Part shown: piece by piece, positions 1 to 6,529 of the stretch
Layout: every line of letters begins with the position of its first letter
Numbering within the stretch: the stretch's first letter is position 1
Source: Nitrospinota bacterium
GTDB taxonomy: Bacteria > Nitrospinota_A > JADGAW01
Assembly (NCBI GenBank): GCA_015231815.1
Contig: JADGAW010000046.1
Location: forward strand, 1 to 11,698
Length of the DNA: 11,698 nt
Direction: 5' to 3'
Translations under genes and position numbers: made by a program
Notes under the pieces: model-generated
Databases searched by the model: none
What the model was told of the DNA's origin: nothing
The model's input: only the letters and a program-made list of their open reading frames with translations

Positions 1-1
1 C

Positions 2-1042
2 AGCTATTTTTTTGCTTTTTTCTTTCTATTAGCCTTTTTGGCGCTTTTCAGAAGTCTCTTTCATCTGTCGTGGTTTCTTTTTATCTTTGTCACGCTCATG
101 ATTCTTCAAAAAAGACAGTATAAAAAGATTTTACTTGCCGGACTCCTTCCCCTGCTTCTTGTCTTTGGAGTTTATTATAAAAACTTAACCCTCACAGGCA
201 AATATACTGTAAGCTCATGGCTGGGGATGAACCTTCATAATGTAATTACCCTCACCAATACTCCTGAAGAAAAGTGGTTGATTAAGGTGGGAACTCTGGT
301 CTCTTCAATCAGGTCTTTCAGTCATCGGAAAGAATATAAATACTATTTACGGGCTCTTAGCTTACCGGATAGAGGAATCCCGGTTATAGATCAGCGGGTA
401 AAATCAAATGGCGAGATGAACTTCAACAGCATAGAGTATCTTTATATCTCAAAGTTATATATGGCAGAGGCGATCAAGCTTATCAAAAAAGAACCCCAGG
501 TTTATCTGAGAAACATTCTGTTAACAACTCTGATCTATTTTCATCCGTCAAATGAAGGTTTCTACTATATTTACGGGAAGGATCCCGAAAAGGATGTAAC
601 AATAAAAGGATGGGACACCTTTTACAACCACTTTATTTACGGACAGTTTAGTGAACCTTTTCATTGGTATTTTCCCATGATTGAGGAGCGGGATAAAGTA
701 ACTACCCCGTTAACCTTTAACGACTGGTTCCTTTTGACAGGAAAAAATGTAGCAATTTTTGTTGTTGCTGCTTTTTTTCTAATACTACTCTATAACTCCA
801 AAAAACTCTATAATGCATTTACAGAAGGTGATCTCGAAAAAAGCGGCACCATCCCCCTCTTGTATCTTTTCTTTAACCTTCTCTATGTTACGCTTGTTTC
901 TATACTCTTTGAAGCAGGAGAAAATGCCAGGTTTCGTTTCTTAATCGAACCGTTGATGGTTGTCAATCTGGGTATTATAGTCACTTCAGCACTTACAATT
1001 GTGAGAAAAAAGATTGCAAAAGACGGTAATTCTTCCCATTAA
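2..1042 (+). CDS. C-terminal part of a polytopic membrane protein, GT39-like (5' end outside window)
   Basis: The reading frame is open from base 2 to the TAA at 1040-1042, so the gene starts upstream of the window; the first internal start is only a TTG at 38. The visible 346 residues begin with hydrophobic helices, including a LFRSLFHLSWFL stretch, then KKILLAGLLPLLLVFGVYYKN, a long hydrophilic region with SSWLGMNLHNV, and at least three more membrane segments near the C-terminus. The late motif GENARFRFLIEPL resembles the (N/R)xRFRxxxEP segment of membrane proteins related to glycosyltransferase family 39 (dolichyl-phosphate-mannose protein mannosyltransferase/ArnT type), which move sugars from lipid carriers. 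The catalytic N-terminal loops are not in the window, so substrate and activity cannot be judged. The family call is by pattern and is moderate; an uncharacterised polytopic membrane protein is the fallback. Confidence 0.6.
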   Translation, partial: SYFFAFFFLLAFLALFRSLFHLSWFLFIFVTLMILQKRQYKKILLAGLLPLLLVFGVYYKNLTLTGKYTVSSWLGMNLHNVITLTNTPEEKWLIKVGTLVSSIRSFSHRKEYKYYLRALSLPDRGIPVIDQRVKSNGEMNFNSIEYLYISKLYMAEAIKLIKKEPQVYLRNILLTTLIYFHPSNEGFYYIYGKDPEKDVTIKGWDTFYNHFIYGQFSEPFHWYFPMIEERDKVTTPLTFNDWFLLTGKNVAIFVVAAFFLILLYNSKKLYNAFTEGDLEKSGTIPLLYLFFNLLYVTLVSILFEAGENARFRFLIEPLMVVNLGIIVTSALTIVRKKIAKDGNSSH

Positions 1043-1062
1043 ACACATATACAATGTCAGGG

Positions 1063-1071
1063 TGTTAAAAT
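1063..1071 (+). promoter_or_regulatory. Possible extended -10 promoter for the phosphorylase gene
   Basis: TGTTAAAAT gives an extended -10 (TG, one base, TAAAAT). No good -35 hexamer lies 16-18 bases upstream. It would start a transcript near 1078 with a leader of about 120 nt before the ATG at 1201. Read-through from the upstream gene is equally possible. Confidence 0.3.
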
Positions 1072-1104
1072 CTTTTTACTAAAGACGGCATTTTTACCTA
1101 GAAG

Positions 1105-1121
1105 ACAAAGGTAACCTTTGT
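1105..1121. promoter_or_regulatory. Perfect palindrome, operator-like
   Basis: ACAAAGGTAACCTTTGT is a perfect inverted repeat with 8-base arms around one central A. It lies about 80 bases upstream of the chosen phosphorylase start and downstream of the putative -10. No T-run follows, so it is not a terminator. The symmetry and spacing suit a repressor dimer site, for instance of a LacI-type sugar regulator, but no regulator gene is in the window and the assignment is inference. Confidence 0.4.
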
Positions 1122-1187
1122 ACAAAGCTTGGATTTTAACCCATTAAGACATAAGTACTCAGACTTAATAAGACTTACCCCTTATGT

Positions 1188-1197
1188 GAGGAGAGAG
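1188..1197 (+). promoter_or_regulatory. Ribosome binding site that sets the phosphorylase start
   Basis: GAGGAGAGAG lies directly before the ATG at 1201, with AGGAG ending 7 bases upstream of it. The in-frame TTG at 1129 has no comparable site, and its extra 24 residues lie outside the family's conserved start. This favours 1201 as the start. Confidence 0.75.
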
Positions 1198-1200
1198 AAT

Positions 1201-2955
1201 ATGATGGAAAAAGTTGTGCACGAAACGAATGAACTGCCTAATGGCGTCATGTTGAACGCCTACCCCGACAGTATTGGAAGAAATTTAGCCGATACTGTAT
1301 CAATGCTGAAAAGACCGGAGTTCCATAACGTCTTTTCTTTGTTTTACATTCTGCCCACCTTTTTCAACAGCGACTTGGATCGTGGTTTTTCCATTATTGA
1401 CTACGACATCAATAAGGAACTGGTCACAGAAAAGGATGTAAAAGATTTACATAGACAGAAAATCATGCTGAAGTTTGATCTGGTCTTAAATCATCTGTCA
1501 GTGGGATCCCCTCAATTTCAGGATATGTTAAAACATGGGGACTTCTCAGAATACAAAGACTTCTTTATCGATTGGAATGAGTTTTGGGAACCTTATGGAA
1601 AAAAGGACGAAAATGGTATTGTAATCCCGGATGAGAAGTATTTAAACCAACTTTTTATGAGAAAGCCTGGCTTGCCTATACTGAAAGTTCAGTTTCCAGA
1701 TGGTTCGGAACGACCCTATTGGAACACCTTTTATCAGGAAATCACATACGAAGAAATAGATATTGAAGATTTAGCCGGCATCAAAGGGTTAACTCAAGAA
1801 CAGGCGGAAAACATTGCCTATATCGTCAACTCGGCGATTGCCAATAAGAAAGATATCAATGAAATTGATTTGGAAGCCAATACCAGCTATAAAGAAGCGG
1901 TACTCGACAGAGTAAAACAGCGTCGTAAATATTTGGGGCAGATGGATCTCAATGCAAAGTCAGAAGGGGTATGGGATTTTTATCGGGACACCTTCAAAAA
2001 ACTACGACATTATGGTTGTAGGATAGTACGGCTCGACGCTTTTGCTTATCTGCATAAGGAACCCGGAAAAAGCAATTTTTTCAATAAGCCGGGAACATGG
2101 GATTATTTATCGCAACTGAAAAGCATTGCCGGACAATACGATATTCTTTTATTGCCGGAAATTCATTCTGAATATGGGACCGGACTTCATGAAGAAGTTG
2201 CCGGGGAAGGGTTTCCTATCTATGATTTCTTCTTTCCAGGTCTGGTTATCCATGCATTGGAGAAAGGCGATGCTTCAAGGATTGCCCGCTGGGTCAATGA
2301 CCTCCAAAAAAAGGGAATCAAAACGGTTAATATGCTCGGAAGCCATGATGGCATTCCTGTTCTCGACCTTAAGGGGAGTGGGCAGGAAGGAAACAACAAT
2401 GAAGGTTTGTTGAGCGATGATGAGATAAATGAAGTCATTGAATGTATTCTAAGCCGGGGAGGCAGGGTGAAAAACTTATTTGGACCTGACGGCAAGAAAA
2501 TTTCCTACTATCAAGTGAATGCAACCTTTTTTAGTGCTTTGGGGGAAGACGAGCAAAAGATGCTGCTTGCACGGGCGATTCAGATATTCATGCCGGGAAT
2601 CCCGCAGGTATGGTATCTGGATCTTTTTGCCGGAACAAATGATTATGCTGCCGCTGACCATGGAGGAACAGGGGGGCATAAAGAAATTAACCGTACAACG
2701 TTAACCGAAGGTGATATAGAGAATGGACTGAAAAAGTTGATTGTTAAATATCAACTACGGCTCATGCACTTACGCAACACCTCTTCCGCATTTAACGGTG
2801 AGCTGGAAATCAAAACTCCTGAGACACACCTGCTTGAAGCTACCTGGAGAAACGGTGAAACTCATGTCAGGCTTAAGGCCAACTTACGGGACTATCGCTT
2901 TACAATTGACCGAAAAGAAGAAGGGAAAGATAATAACCCAATGAGTTTTGCCTGA
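1201..2955 (+). CDS. GH13 subfamily 18 glucoside phosphorylase (sucrose phosphorylase-like)
   Basis: A cytoplasmic alpha-glucosyl-transferring enzyme that would split a glucoside with phosphate into alpha-glucose 1-phosphate and the acceptor. With the ATG at 1201 it has 584 residues. The start NGVMLNAYPDSIG and the (beta/alpha)8-barrel motifs are clear: DLVLNH (93-98), nucleophile Asp279 in RLDAF, acid/base Glu320 in LLPEIH, stabiliser Asp383 in GSHDGI, and HKEINR (493-498) near the acceptor loop. No signal peptide is seen. About 60 residues (181-241, rich in Glu, Asp and Lys) lie between WNTFYQE and YLGQMDLNAKSE, making it longer than classical sucrose phosphorylases of about 490-510 residues. 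The subfamily contains sucrose, sucrose-6-phosphate, glucosylglycerate and glucosylglycerol phosphorylases, and the sequence does not settle the acceptor. The next gene, a sucrose-phosphatase-like enzyme, is 51 nt downstream and probably co-transcribed. Family call is strong, substrate open. Confidence 0.9.
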   Translation: MMEKVVHETNELPNGVMLNAYPDSIGRNLADTVSMLKRPEFHNVFSLFYILPTFFNSDLDRGFSIIDYDINKELVTEKDVKDLHRQKIMLKFDLVLNHLSVGSPQFQDMLKHGDFSEYKDFFIDWNEFWEPYGKKDENGIVIPDEKYLNQLFMRKPGLPILKVQFPDGSERPYWNTFYQEITYEEIDIEDLAGIKGLTQEQAENIAYIVNSAIANKKDINEIDLEANTSYKEAVLDRVKQRRKYLGQMDLNAKSEGVWDFYRDTFKKLRHYGCRIVRLDAFAYLHKEPGKSNFFNKPGTWDYLSQLKSIAGQYDILLLPEIHSEYGTGLHEEVAGEGFPIYDFFFPGLVIHALEKGDASRIARWVNDLQKKGIKTVNMLGSHDGIPVLDLKGSGQEGNNNEGLLSDDEINEVIECILSRGGRVKNLFGPDGKKISYYQVNATFFSALGEDEQKMLLARAIQIFMPGIPQVWYLDLFAGTNDYAAADHGGTGGHKEINRTTLTEGDIENGLKKLIVKYQLRLMHLRNTSSAFNGELEIKTPETHLLEATWRNGETHVRLKANLRDYRFTIDRKEEGKDNNPMSFA

Positions 2956-3006
2956 AACCGAAGAGCTTTTTGAACCATAATTTTATTAACCCTATGGAGA
3001 ACACTT

Positions 3007-3813
3007 ATGAAAATCCTTGCAACTGATCTGGATAGAACCTTGCTTCCCAACGGGGAATGGGAGGCTGATGACAATGCAATTAAGATGTTTAATTCCTTAA
3101 CCAAAGAACAAAATATTCTGGTAGTTTATGTGACGGGACGTAATCTGGACTTAACGGAAAAAGCGATAAAACAATATCAGGTTCGCTTTCCAGACATTCT
3201 TTGTGGCGACGTGGGGACATCCATACGAAAATACGAGAATGGCAAATGGACATTTGATGAAGGGTGGGTGGCTCATGTCCAGCGTGAAAGTCCAAGGTGG
3301 GACGCCAAAGTGGTGCAGAAAGCCCTTTCTGGAATAGATGGAATAAGAGAACAGGAGAAGGAACATTTGAACCAATTCAAGCAAAGCTATTATGTCGATC
3401 ATACTAGAAAGGATGAGCTGCTTAAACAGGTCGAGGAAAAAATCAAGGGAACCTTGGATGAGGTTTTGATTTACAGCTTCGACTCCCTGAACGGCAATGG
3501 ACTGTTAGATGTTCAGCCTGCCAGTGCCACTAAGCAAACTGCTTTGGAATATGTTGCCGAAGCCCATAATACACCAAAACAGGAAGTGGTGTTTTGTGGA
3601 GATAGCGGCAACGATATTTTTCCGCTGACTGCAGGGTTTTGTGGTGTTTTAGTAAAAAATGCCGATGAACAGCTTGTGGCAAACGTAAAAAAAGCAATTA
3701 CCCATTCACCAGAAATAAAAGCATATTTTGCACAGGGCAACTTTAAAGGGCTCAATGGCAACTATACCAGTGGCGTGATTGAGGGTGCTTACCATTATGG
3801 ATTATTGAAATAG
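3007..3813 (+). CDS. HAD-IIB phosphatase, sucrose-phosphate phosphatase-like
   Basis: A soluble 268-residue haloacid-dehalogenase-type phosphatase, the usual length for the sucrose-6-phosphate phosphatase (SPP)/Cof group. Motif I is DLDRTLL (Asp7 nucleophile, Asp9 acid/base), motif II is VTGR (Thr43), motif III is Lys176 in SATKQTAL, and motif IV is GDSGND (Asp199, Asp203, Mg2+ ligands). The cap (about 85-165) carries DVGTSI (68-73) before it and QFKQSYY (123-129), both resembling the SPP signatures VGTEI and FKVSYY. The ATG is preceded by GGAG 8 bases upstream. Its likely role is to dephosphorylate a sugar phosphate made or used beside the upstream GH13 enzyme, perhaps sucrose-6-phosphate. 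Mannosyl- or glucosyl-phosphoglycerate phosphatases belong to the same fold and are the main alternative. No terminator is evident in the 31 nt before the convergent tRNA gene. Confidence 0.85.
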   Translation: MKILATDLDRTLLPNGEWEADDNAIKMFNSLTKEQNILVVYVTGRNLDLTEKAIKQYQVRFPDILCGDVGTSIRKYENGKWTFDEGWVAHVQRESPRWDAKVVQKALSGIDGIREQEKEHLNQFKQSYYVDHTRKDELLKQVEEKIKGTLDEVLIYSFDSLNGNGLLDVQPASATKQTALEYVAEAHNTPKQEVVFCGDSGNDIFPLTAGFCGVLVKNADEQLVANVKKAITHSPEIKAYFAQGNFKGLNGNYTSGVIEGAYHYGLLK

Positions 3814-3844
3814 TAGAAGGAAATTGCTGAAGACGCTTAATGTA

Positions 3845-3920
3845 TGGTGAGCCGTGATGGATTCGAACCATCGACCATCGCCTTAAAAGGGCGGTGCTCT
3901 ACCAGCTGAGCTAACGGCCC
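3845..3920 (-). tRNA. tRNA-Lys (anticodon TTT)
   Basis: The minus strand folds into a complete 76-nt cloverleaf. The acceptor stem is GGGCCGT with ACGGCTC, the D arm GCTC/GAGC encloses AGCTGGTA, the anticodon loop is CTTTTAA (anticodon TTT), and the T arm is GATGG-TTCGAAT-CCATC. The 3' CCA is encoded. The top pair of the anticodon stem (C27 and A43) does not pair, while the other four are GC. It decodes AAA/AAG. Confidence 0.97.
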
Positions 3921-3937
3921 ATACAAAAAGGAGCGGT

Positions 3938-3966
3938 ATTTTATCAAAGTTACGGTTGAAAGTCTA
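3938..3966 (-). promoter_or_regulatory. Promoter of tRNA-Lys
   Basis: On the minus strand TAGACT (3961-3966) and TAAAAT (3938-3943) are 17 bases apart, matching -35 and -10 boxes at 4/6 and 5/6. Transcription would start around 3930, about 10 bases before the mature tRNA 5' end at 3920. This fits independent transcription of the tRNA, although miaB lies upstream on the same strand. Confidence 0.55.
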
Positions 3967-4017
3967 ATGTAAATCTCCATTTAAAAGGAAGAATTATTCC
4001 AATAACAAATCTTCTCC

Positions 4018-5334
4018 TTAATTATTTTTCACTATTTCACCTTCCAGAGAGTTGGGAAATCCAGCGAGAATCCTGACATCAACGACATCATTAATATTTA
4101 CCTCACCATTGGAATTAAAGTTTACTGCCTTACTGTTTTCTGTTCTTCCACAAAGCTTATGCTTGTCTTTTTTTGAAAAATCAGTAACTAAAACATTCAC
4201 GATTTTTCCCTCCAGCGATTTGTTCTTTTTAAGCACCATCTCCCGCTGATAATTGAGTATTAAATCAAAACGCCGCTGCTTTTCTTTCGGCGTAACATCA
4301 TCGTCCATTTTTTCGGCATCAGTTCCCTGACGAACGGAATATTTAAACAAATAAATTCCCTCAAAATTAATGTCCTTAACCGCTTGAAAGGTTTTTTCAA
4401 AGTCTTCTTCAGTTTCCTGAGGAAACCCAACAATCATGTCAGTTGAGAAAGTTATTTCCGGTATTGCAGCCTTAAATTTGCTGATAATTTCCCGATAGTG
4501 TCCGTAGGTGTAGCCCCGGTTCATTCTTTTGAGGGTTGCATCAGACCCCGACTGCACAGGCAAATGAATGTTTCTACAAATATTTCGGTTTTGTTTAATG
4601 ACATGAATTAATTCATCGGAAACATCTTTTGGGTGTGAAGTAACAAACCGTAAGCGTTTTATTCCATCTATCTTTGCAACTTCATCCAATAATTGAGGAA
4701 AGGTTATATCCTTGAATTGATATGAATTTACATTTTGCCCTAAGAGTATAATTTCCTTAACACCGCTTTTGAGAGCAAGTTCTATTTCCTTAAATATTGT
4801 TTCCGGTCTTCTGCTTATCTCAGCTCCACGAGCTTGAGGTACTATACAATAGGCACAGTTATTATCACACCCCTTCATAATGGAAATACAGGCTGAAGCT
4901 CCACATTCCTCAAACATCGATTCGACAACGACCTCTTCATTATCTTCAATTATTTCATGAATGGATCTTTGACCTTTAAGAGCATTTTCAACAAACTGTG
5001 CAATTTTGGGGTAATTTTCCGGGGTAAAAATAATATCAAGAGCAGGAAAATGTTTTAAAAGGTAATCTTTTGAAACTTCTGCTGAACAGCCCCCTACACC
5101 TATAACCAAATTTCTTTTCTTTTTTATCAAAAGGAGTCTTCCAATAAGAGAAAAGACCTTATGCTCTGATTTTTCCCTCACAGCACAGGTATTGATAAGA
5201 ATTACATCAGCCTTTTTATAATCTTCTATTATGGGAAAGTTATGGTTTTTCAGAATACCTTTAATTTTAGATGAATCATACTCGTTCATCTGACATCCAA
5301 AGGTTACGACAGAGACTGTTTGTTTCTTTAGCAT
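4018..5334 (-). CDS. miaB: tRNA-2-methylthio-N6-isopentenyladenosine synthase MiaB
   Basis: A radical-SAM methylthiotransferase that converts i6A37 to ms2i6A37 in tRNAs reading UNN codons. The 438 residues are typical in length. The N-terminal UPF0004 domain has Cys14 in TFGCQMNEYDS, Cys50 in INTCAVREKSE and Cys83 in GVGGCSAE, the three ligands of the auxiliary 4Fe-4S cluster. The radical-SAM motif is KGCDNNCAYC (Cys156, Cys160, Cys163). A C-terminal TRAM domain (about 375-435) contains GRTENSKAVNF. The FGCQMNEYDS start separates it from MtaB (t6A37) and RimO (ribosomal protein S12). After the radical-SAM motif the usual PYTRG reads PQARG, an unusual local variant. The ATG lacks a strong Shine-Dalgarno sequence. 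It is divergent from rpmB and upstream of tRNA-Lys, which is not itself an expected substrate. Confidence 0.95.
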   Translation of the reverse strand: MLKKQTVSVVTFGCQMNEYDSSKIKGILKNHNFPIIEDYKKADVILINTCAVREKSEHKVFSLIGRLLLIKKKRNLVIGVGGCSAEVSKDYLLKHFPALDIIFTPENYPKIAQFVENALKGQRSIHEIIEDNEEVVVESMFEECGASACISIMKGCDNNCAYCIVPQARGAEISRRPETIFKEIELALKSGVKEIILLGQNVNSYQFKDITFPQLLDEVAKIDGIKRLRFVTSHPKDVSDELIHVIKQNRNICRNIHLPVQSGSDATLKRMNRGYTYGHYREIISKFKAAIPEITFSTDMIVGFPQETEEDFEKTFQAVKDINFEGIYLFKYSVRQGTDAEKMDDDVTPKEKQRRFDLILNYQREMVLKKNKSLEGKIVNVLVTDFSKKDKHKLCGRTENSKAVNFNSNGEVNINDVVDVRILAGFPNSLEGEIVKNN

Positions 5335-5391
5335 TGTATAAAAGATGAAGCTGAAGCAAATTTAAAGGTAAAGAGGCAATAAAAGTGGAAT

Positions 5392-5397
5392 ATTATA
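5392..5397 (-). promoter_or_regulatory. -10 box upstream of miaB
   Basis: A perfect TATAAT on the minus strand lies about 58 bases upstream of the miaB start, in the 146-nt divergent spacer shared with rpmB. No convincing -35 box is found 16-18 bases further upstream, so the call is tentative. Confidence 0.4.
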
Positions 5398-5415
5398 GCT
5401 CTTCTCTAAATAATC

Positions 5416-5445
5416 TTTTTGTTTTAAAGAATTAAATGGTAAAAT
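5416..5445 (+). promoter_or_regulatory. Probable promoter of rpmB
   Basis: TAAAAT (5440-5445) is a 5/6 -10 box. A T-rich -35 region (TTTTTG at 5416-5421, 18-base spacing) lies upstream. The implied start near 5452 leaves a short leader containing the strong ribosome site AGAGGTGG (5469-5476) just before the ATG at 5481. Confidence 0.45.
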
Positions 5446-5480
5446 ACTCGCCTTTTAAAACTGATTCTTAGAGGTGGAAA

Positions 5481-5693
5481 ATGGCTTGGAAGTGCGAAGT
5501 GTGTGATAAAAAGCCGATGTCAGGCAATAATGTGAGTCACGCTCATAATAAATTACGAAGACGATGGATGCCCAACATCCAAAAAGTTAGAGTAGTAGTA
5601 AACAACGGAAAAACAGTTAAAAGAATGAGAGTGTGTACCCGTTGTATCAAGGCAGGAAAAATTGTTAAAGTATCATCTGCTGTAAAAGCTTAG
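5481..5693 (+). CDS. rpmB: 50S ribosomal protein bL28, four-cysteine (zinc-binding) type
   Basis: A 70-residue protein of the large ribosomal subunit. The start MAWKCEVCDKKPMSGNNVSH, the basic HNKLRRRWMPN segment and the later RVCTRCIKAGKI match bL28. Two CxxC pairs, one at the N-terminus and one in VCTRC, identify the zinc-binding form. The ATG has a strong Shine-Dalgarno sequence (AGAGGTGG). It is transcribed alone on the plus strand, divergent from miaB, and is followed directly by a large hairpin terminator. Confidence 0.96.
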   Translation: MAWKCEVCDKKPMSGNNVSHAHNKLRRRWMPNIQKVRVVVNNGKTVKRMRVCTRCIKAGKIVKVSSAVKA

Positions 5694-5700
5694 TAAAAAC

Positions 5701-5819
5701 AAGGCGTTTTAATAATTAAAAGCCGGCTGTCAGAAGTATTTTGTGAGTTCAAAAAAGGTATGAACTTCACTGCTTCTTTATCAGACAGCACTCTTTTGAT
5801 TATTAAAACGCCTTTTTTT
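5701..5819. terminator. Very long imperfect hairpin, probable bidirectional terminator
   Basis: The outer arms 5701-5731 and 5784-5814 are inverted copies of each other. AAGGCGTTTTAATAAT pairs throughout, then one T-G wobble, AAAAG, three mismatches and GCTGTC. Inside, AGAAG pairs with CTTCT and GTGAGTTC with GAACTTCAC (one bulge), around a loop near 5755. The right arm runs into seven Ts (5813-5819) on the plus strand, and the left flank gives a T-rich tail on the minus strand. It sits between rpmB and cobO, which converge, and would stop both transcripts. At about 119 bases it is far larger than an ordinary terminator. Confidence 0.8.
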
Positions 5820-5831
5820 GTTAAAAAACTA

Positions 5832-6353
5832 TCAAAACTCAATGCCTTTTTGGGCTTTTATGCCCTCCTTATAGGGATGTTTGAGAACATTTACCTCCGA
5901 TACCAAATCAGCAACTTCAATAAGTTTTTCAGAAGCGTTTCTTCCAGTAATAACAATGTGCAAATCTTTGGGTTTATTGTTTAATGCGTCAAGAATATCT
6001 TCCTCTTTGACAAAATTATATTTAATTAAATAGGTCAATTCATCAAGCACCACAAGGTTATATTTCCCCGAATCTATTACCGTTTTTGCAAGGTTCCATG
6101 CATCCTGAGCAGCTTCAATATCTTCCTCAATATTTTTTGATTCCCACGTAAAACCTTTTCCAGAAACATACACCTTTACTTTATTCTCAAAGGATTTCAA
6201 AGCTTCAATCTCCCCTGTTTTCCAGTTTCCTTTTATGAATTGAACCATACAGACCTTTAGGTTATGCCCCACAGATCTCAGGATAATTCCAAGCGCAGCA
6301 GTTGTTTTTCCTTTTCCGTTCCCCGTGTGGAGAACAATGAGTCCTTTTTTCAT
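5832..6353 (-). CDS. cobO: Corrinoid (cob(I)yrinic acid a,c-diamide) adenosyltransferase, CobO/BtuR type
   Basis: The enzyme transfers the 5'-deoxyadenosyl group of ATP to the cobalt of reduced corrinoids, a step of both B12 synthesis and salvage. With ATG at 6353 it has 173 residues. Visible are the P-loop TGNGKGKTT (10-18), QFIKG, GFTW, the Walker-B-like NLVVLDEL, ITGRNA, and the family's end HPYKEGIKAQKGIEF. An in-frame TTG at 6398 would add 15 residues before the conserved start and is not favoured. The Shine-Dalgarno sequence is weak. It is the last gene of the minus-strand run beneath the cobalamin riboswitch, 176 nt below the porin gene, and a hairpin lies just upstream. No other corrinoid synthesis gene is visible, so salvage is as likely as de novo synthesis. 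Confidence 0.93.
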   Translation of the reverse strand: MKKGLIVLHTGNGKGKTTAALGIILRSVGHNLKVCMVQFIKGNWKTGEIEALKSFENKVKVYVSGKGFTWESKNIEEDIEAAQDAWNLAKTVIDSGKYNLVVLDELTYLIKYNFVKEEDILDALNNKPKDLHIVITGRNASEKLIEVADLVSEVNVLKHPYKEGIKAQKGIEF

Positions 6354-6390
6354 ACAATATTTAAGAATAAAGGTTAACAGAGCAATTACT

Positions 6391-6435
6391 TTTACCAAGA
6401 AGTTTCTGCACTGAGCGCAGAGATTTCATGGTAAA
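6391..6435 (-). repeat. Two-part hairpin upstream of cobO
   Basis: Outer arms TTTACCA (6391-6397) and TGGTAAA (6429-6435) pair perfectly. Inner arms TCTGC (6405-6409) and GCAGA (6417-6421) pair within them. The structure ends 37 bases upstream of the cobO ATG and has no U-run on the minus strand, so it is not a classical terminator. A role in processing or in cobO leader structure is inference. Confidence 0.45.
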
Positions 6436-6529
6436 GCTCTTTGTTGAAAGATAAATGAGGTGTCATGAAAAAAAAACAAGGAAACTCATTACGTGCAAGA
6501 GAGGTATCTCTCACATAAAGCCCTCGGTT

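Noticed and set aside
1129..1200. TTG start for the GH13 enzyme adding 24 residues
   Set aside because: No ribosome site, and the ATG at 1201 has GAGGAGAGAG directly upstream; conserved family sequence starts after 1201.
6354..6398. TTG start for cobO adding 15 residues
   Set aside because: The added residues precede the conserved start of the family and there is no Shine-Dalgarno sequence; the ATG at 6353 places the P-loop at the usual distance.
6470..6512. Terminator between the porin and cobO
   Set aside because: A GAGAG/CTCTC hairpin exists, but the T-run on the minus strand is about 16 bases away from it, so it is not a standard terminator.
6464..6517. 17-codon plus-strand frame starting MKKKQGNSL with GAGGTG upstream
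   Set aside because: Too short, antisense to the porin-cobO gap, with no family resemblance or promoter.
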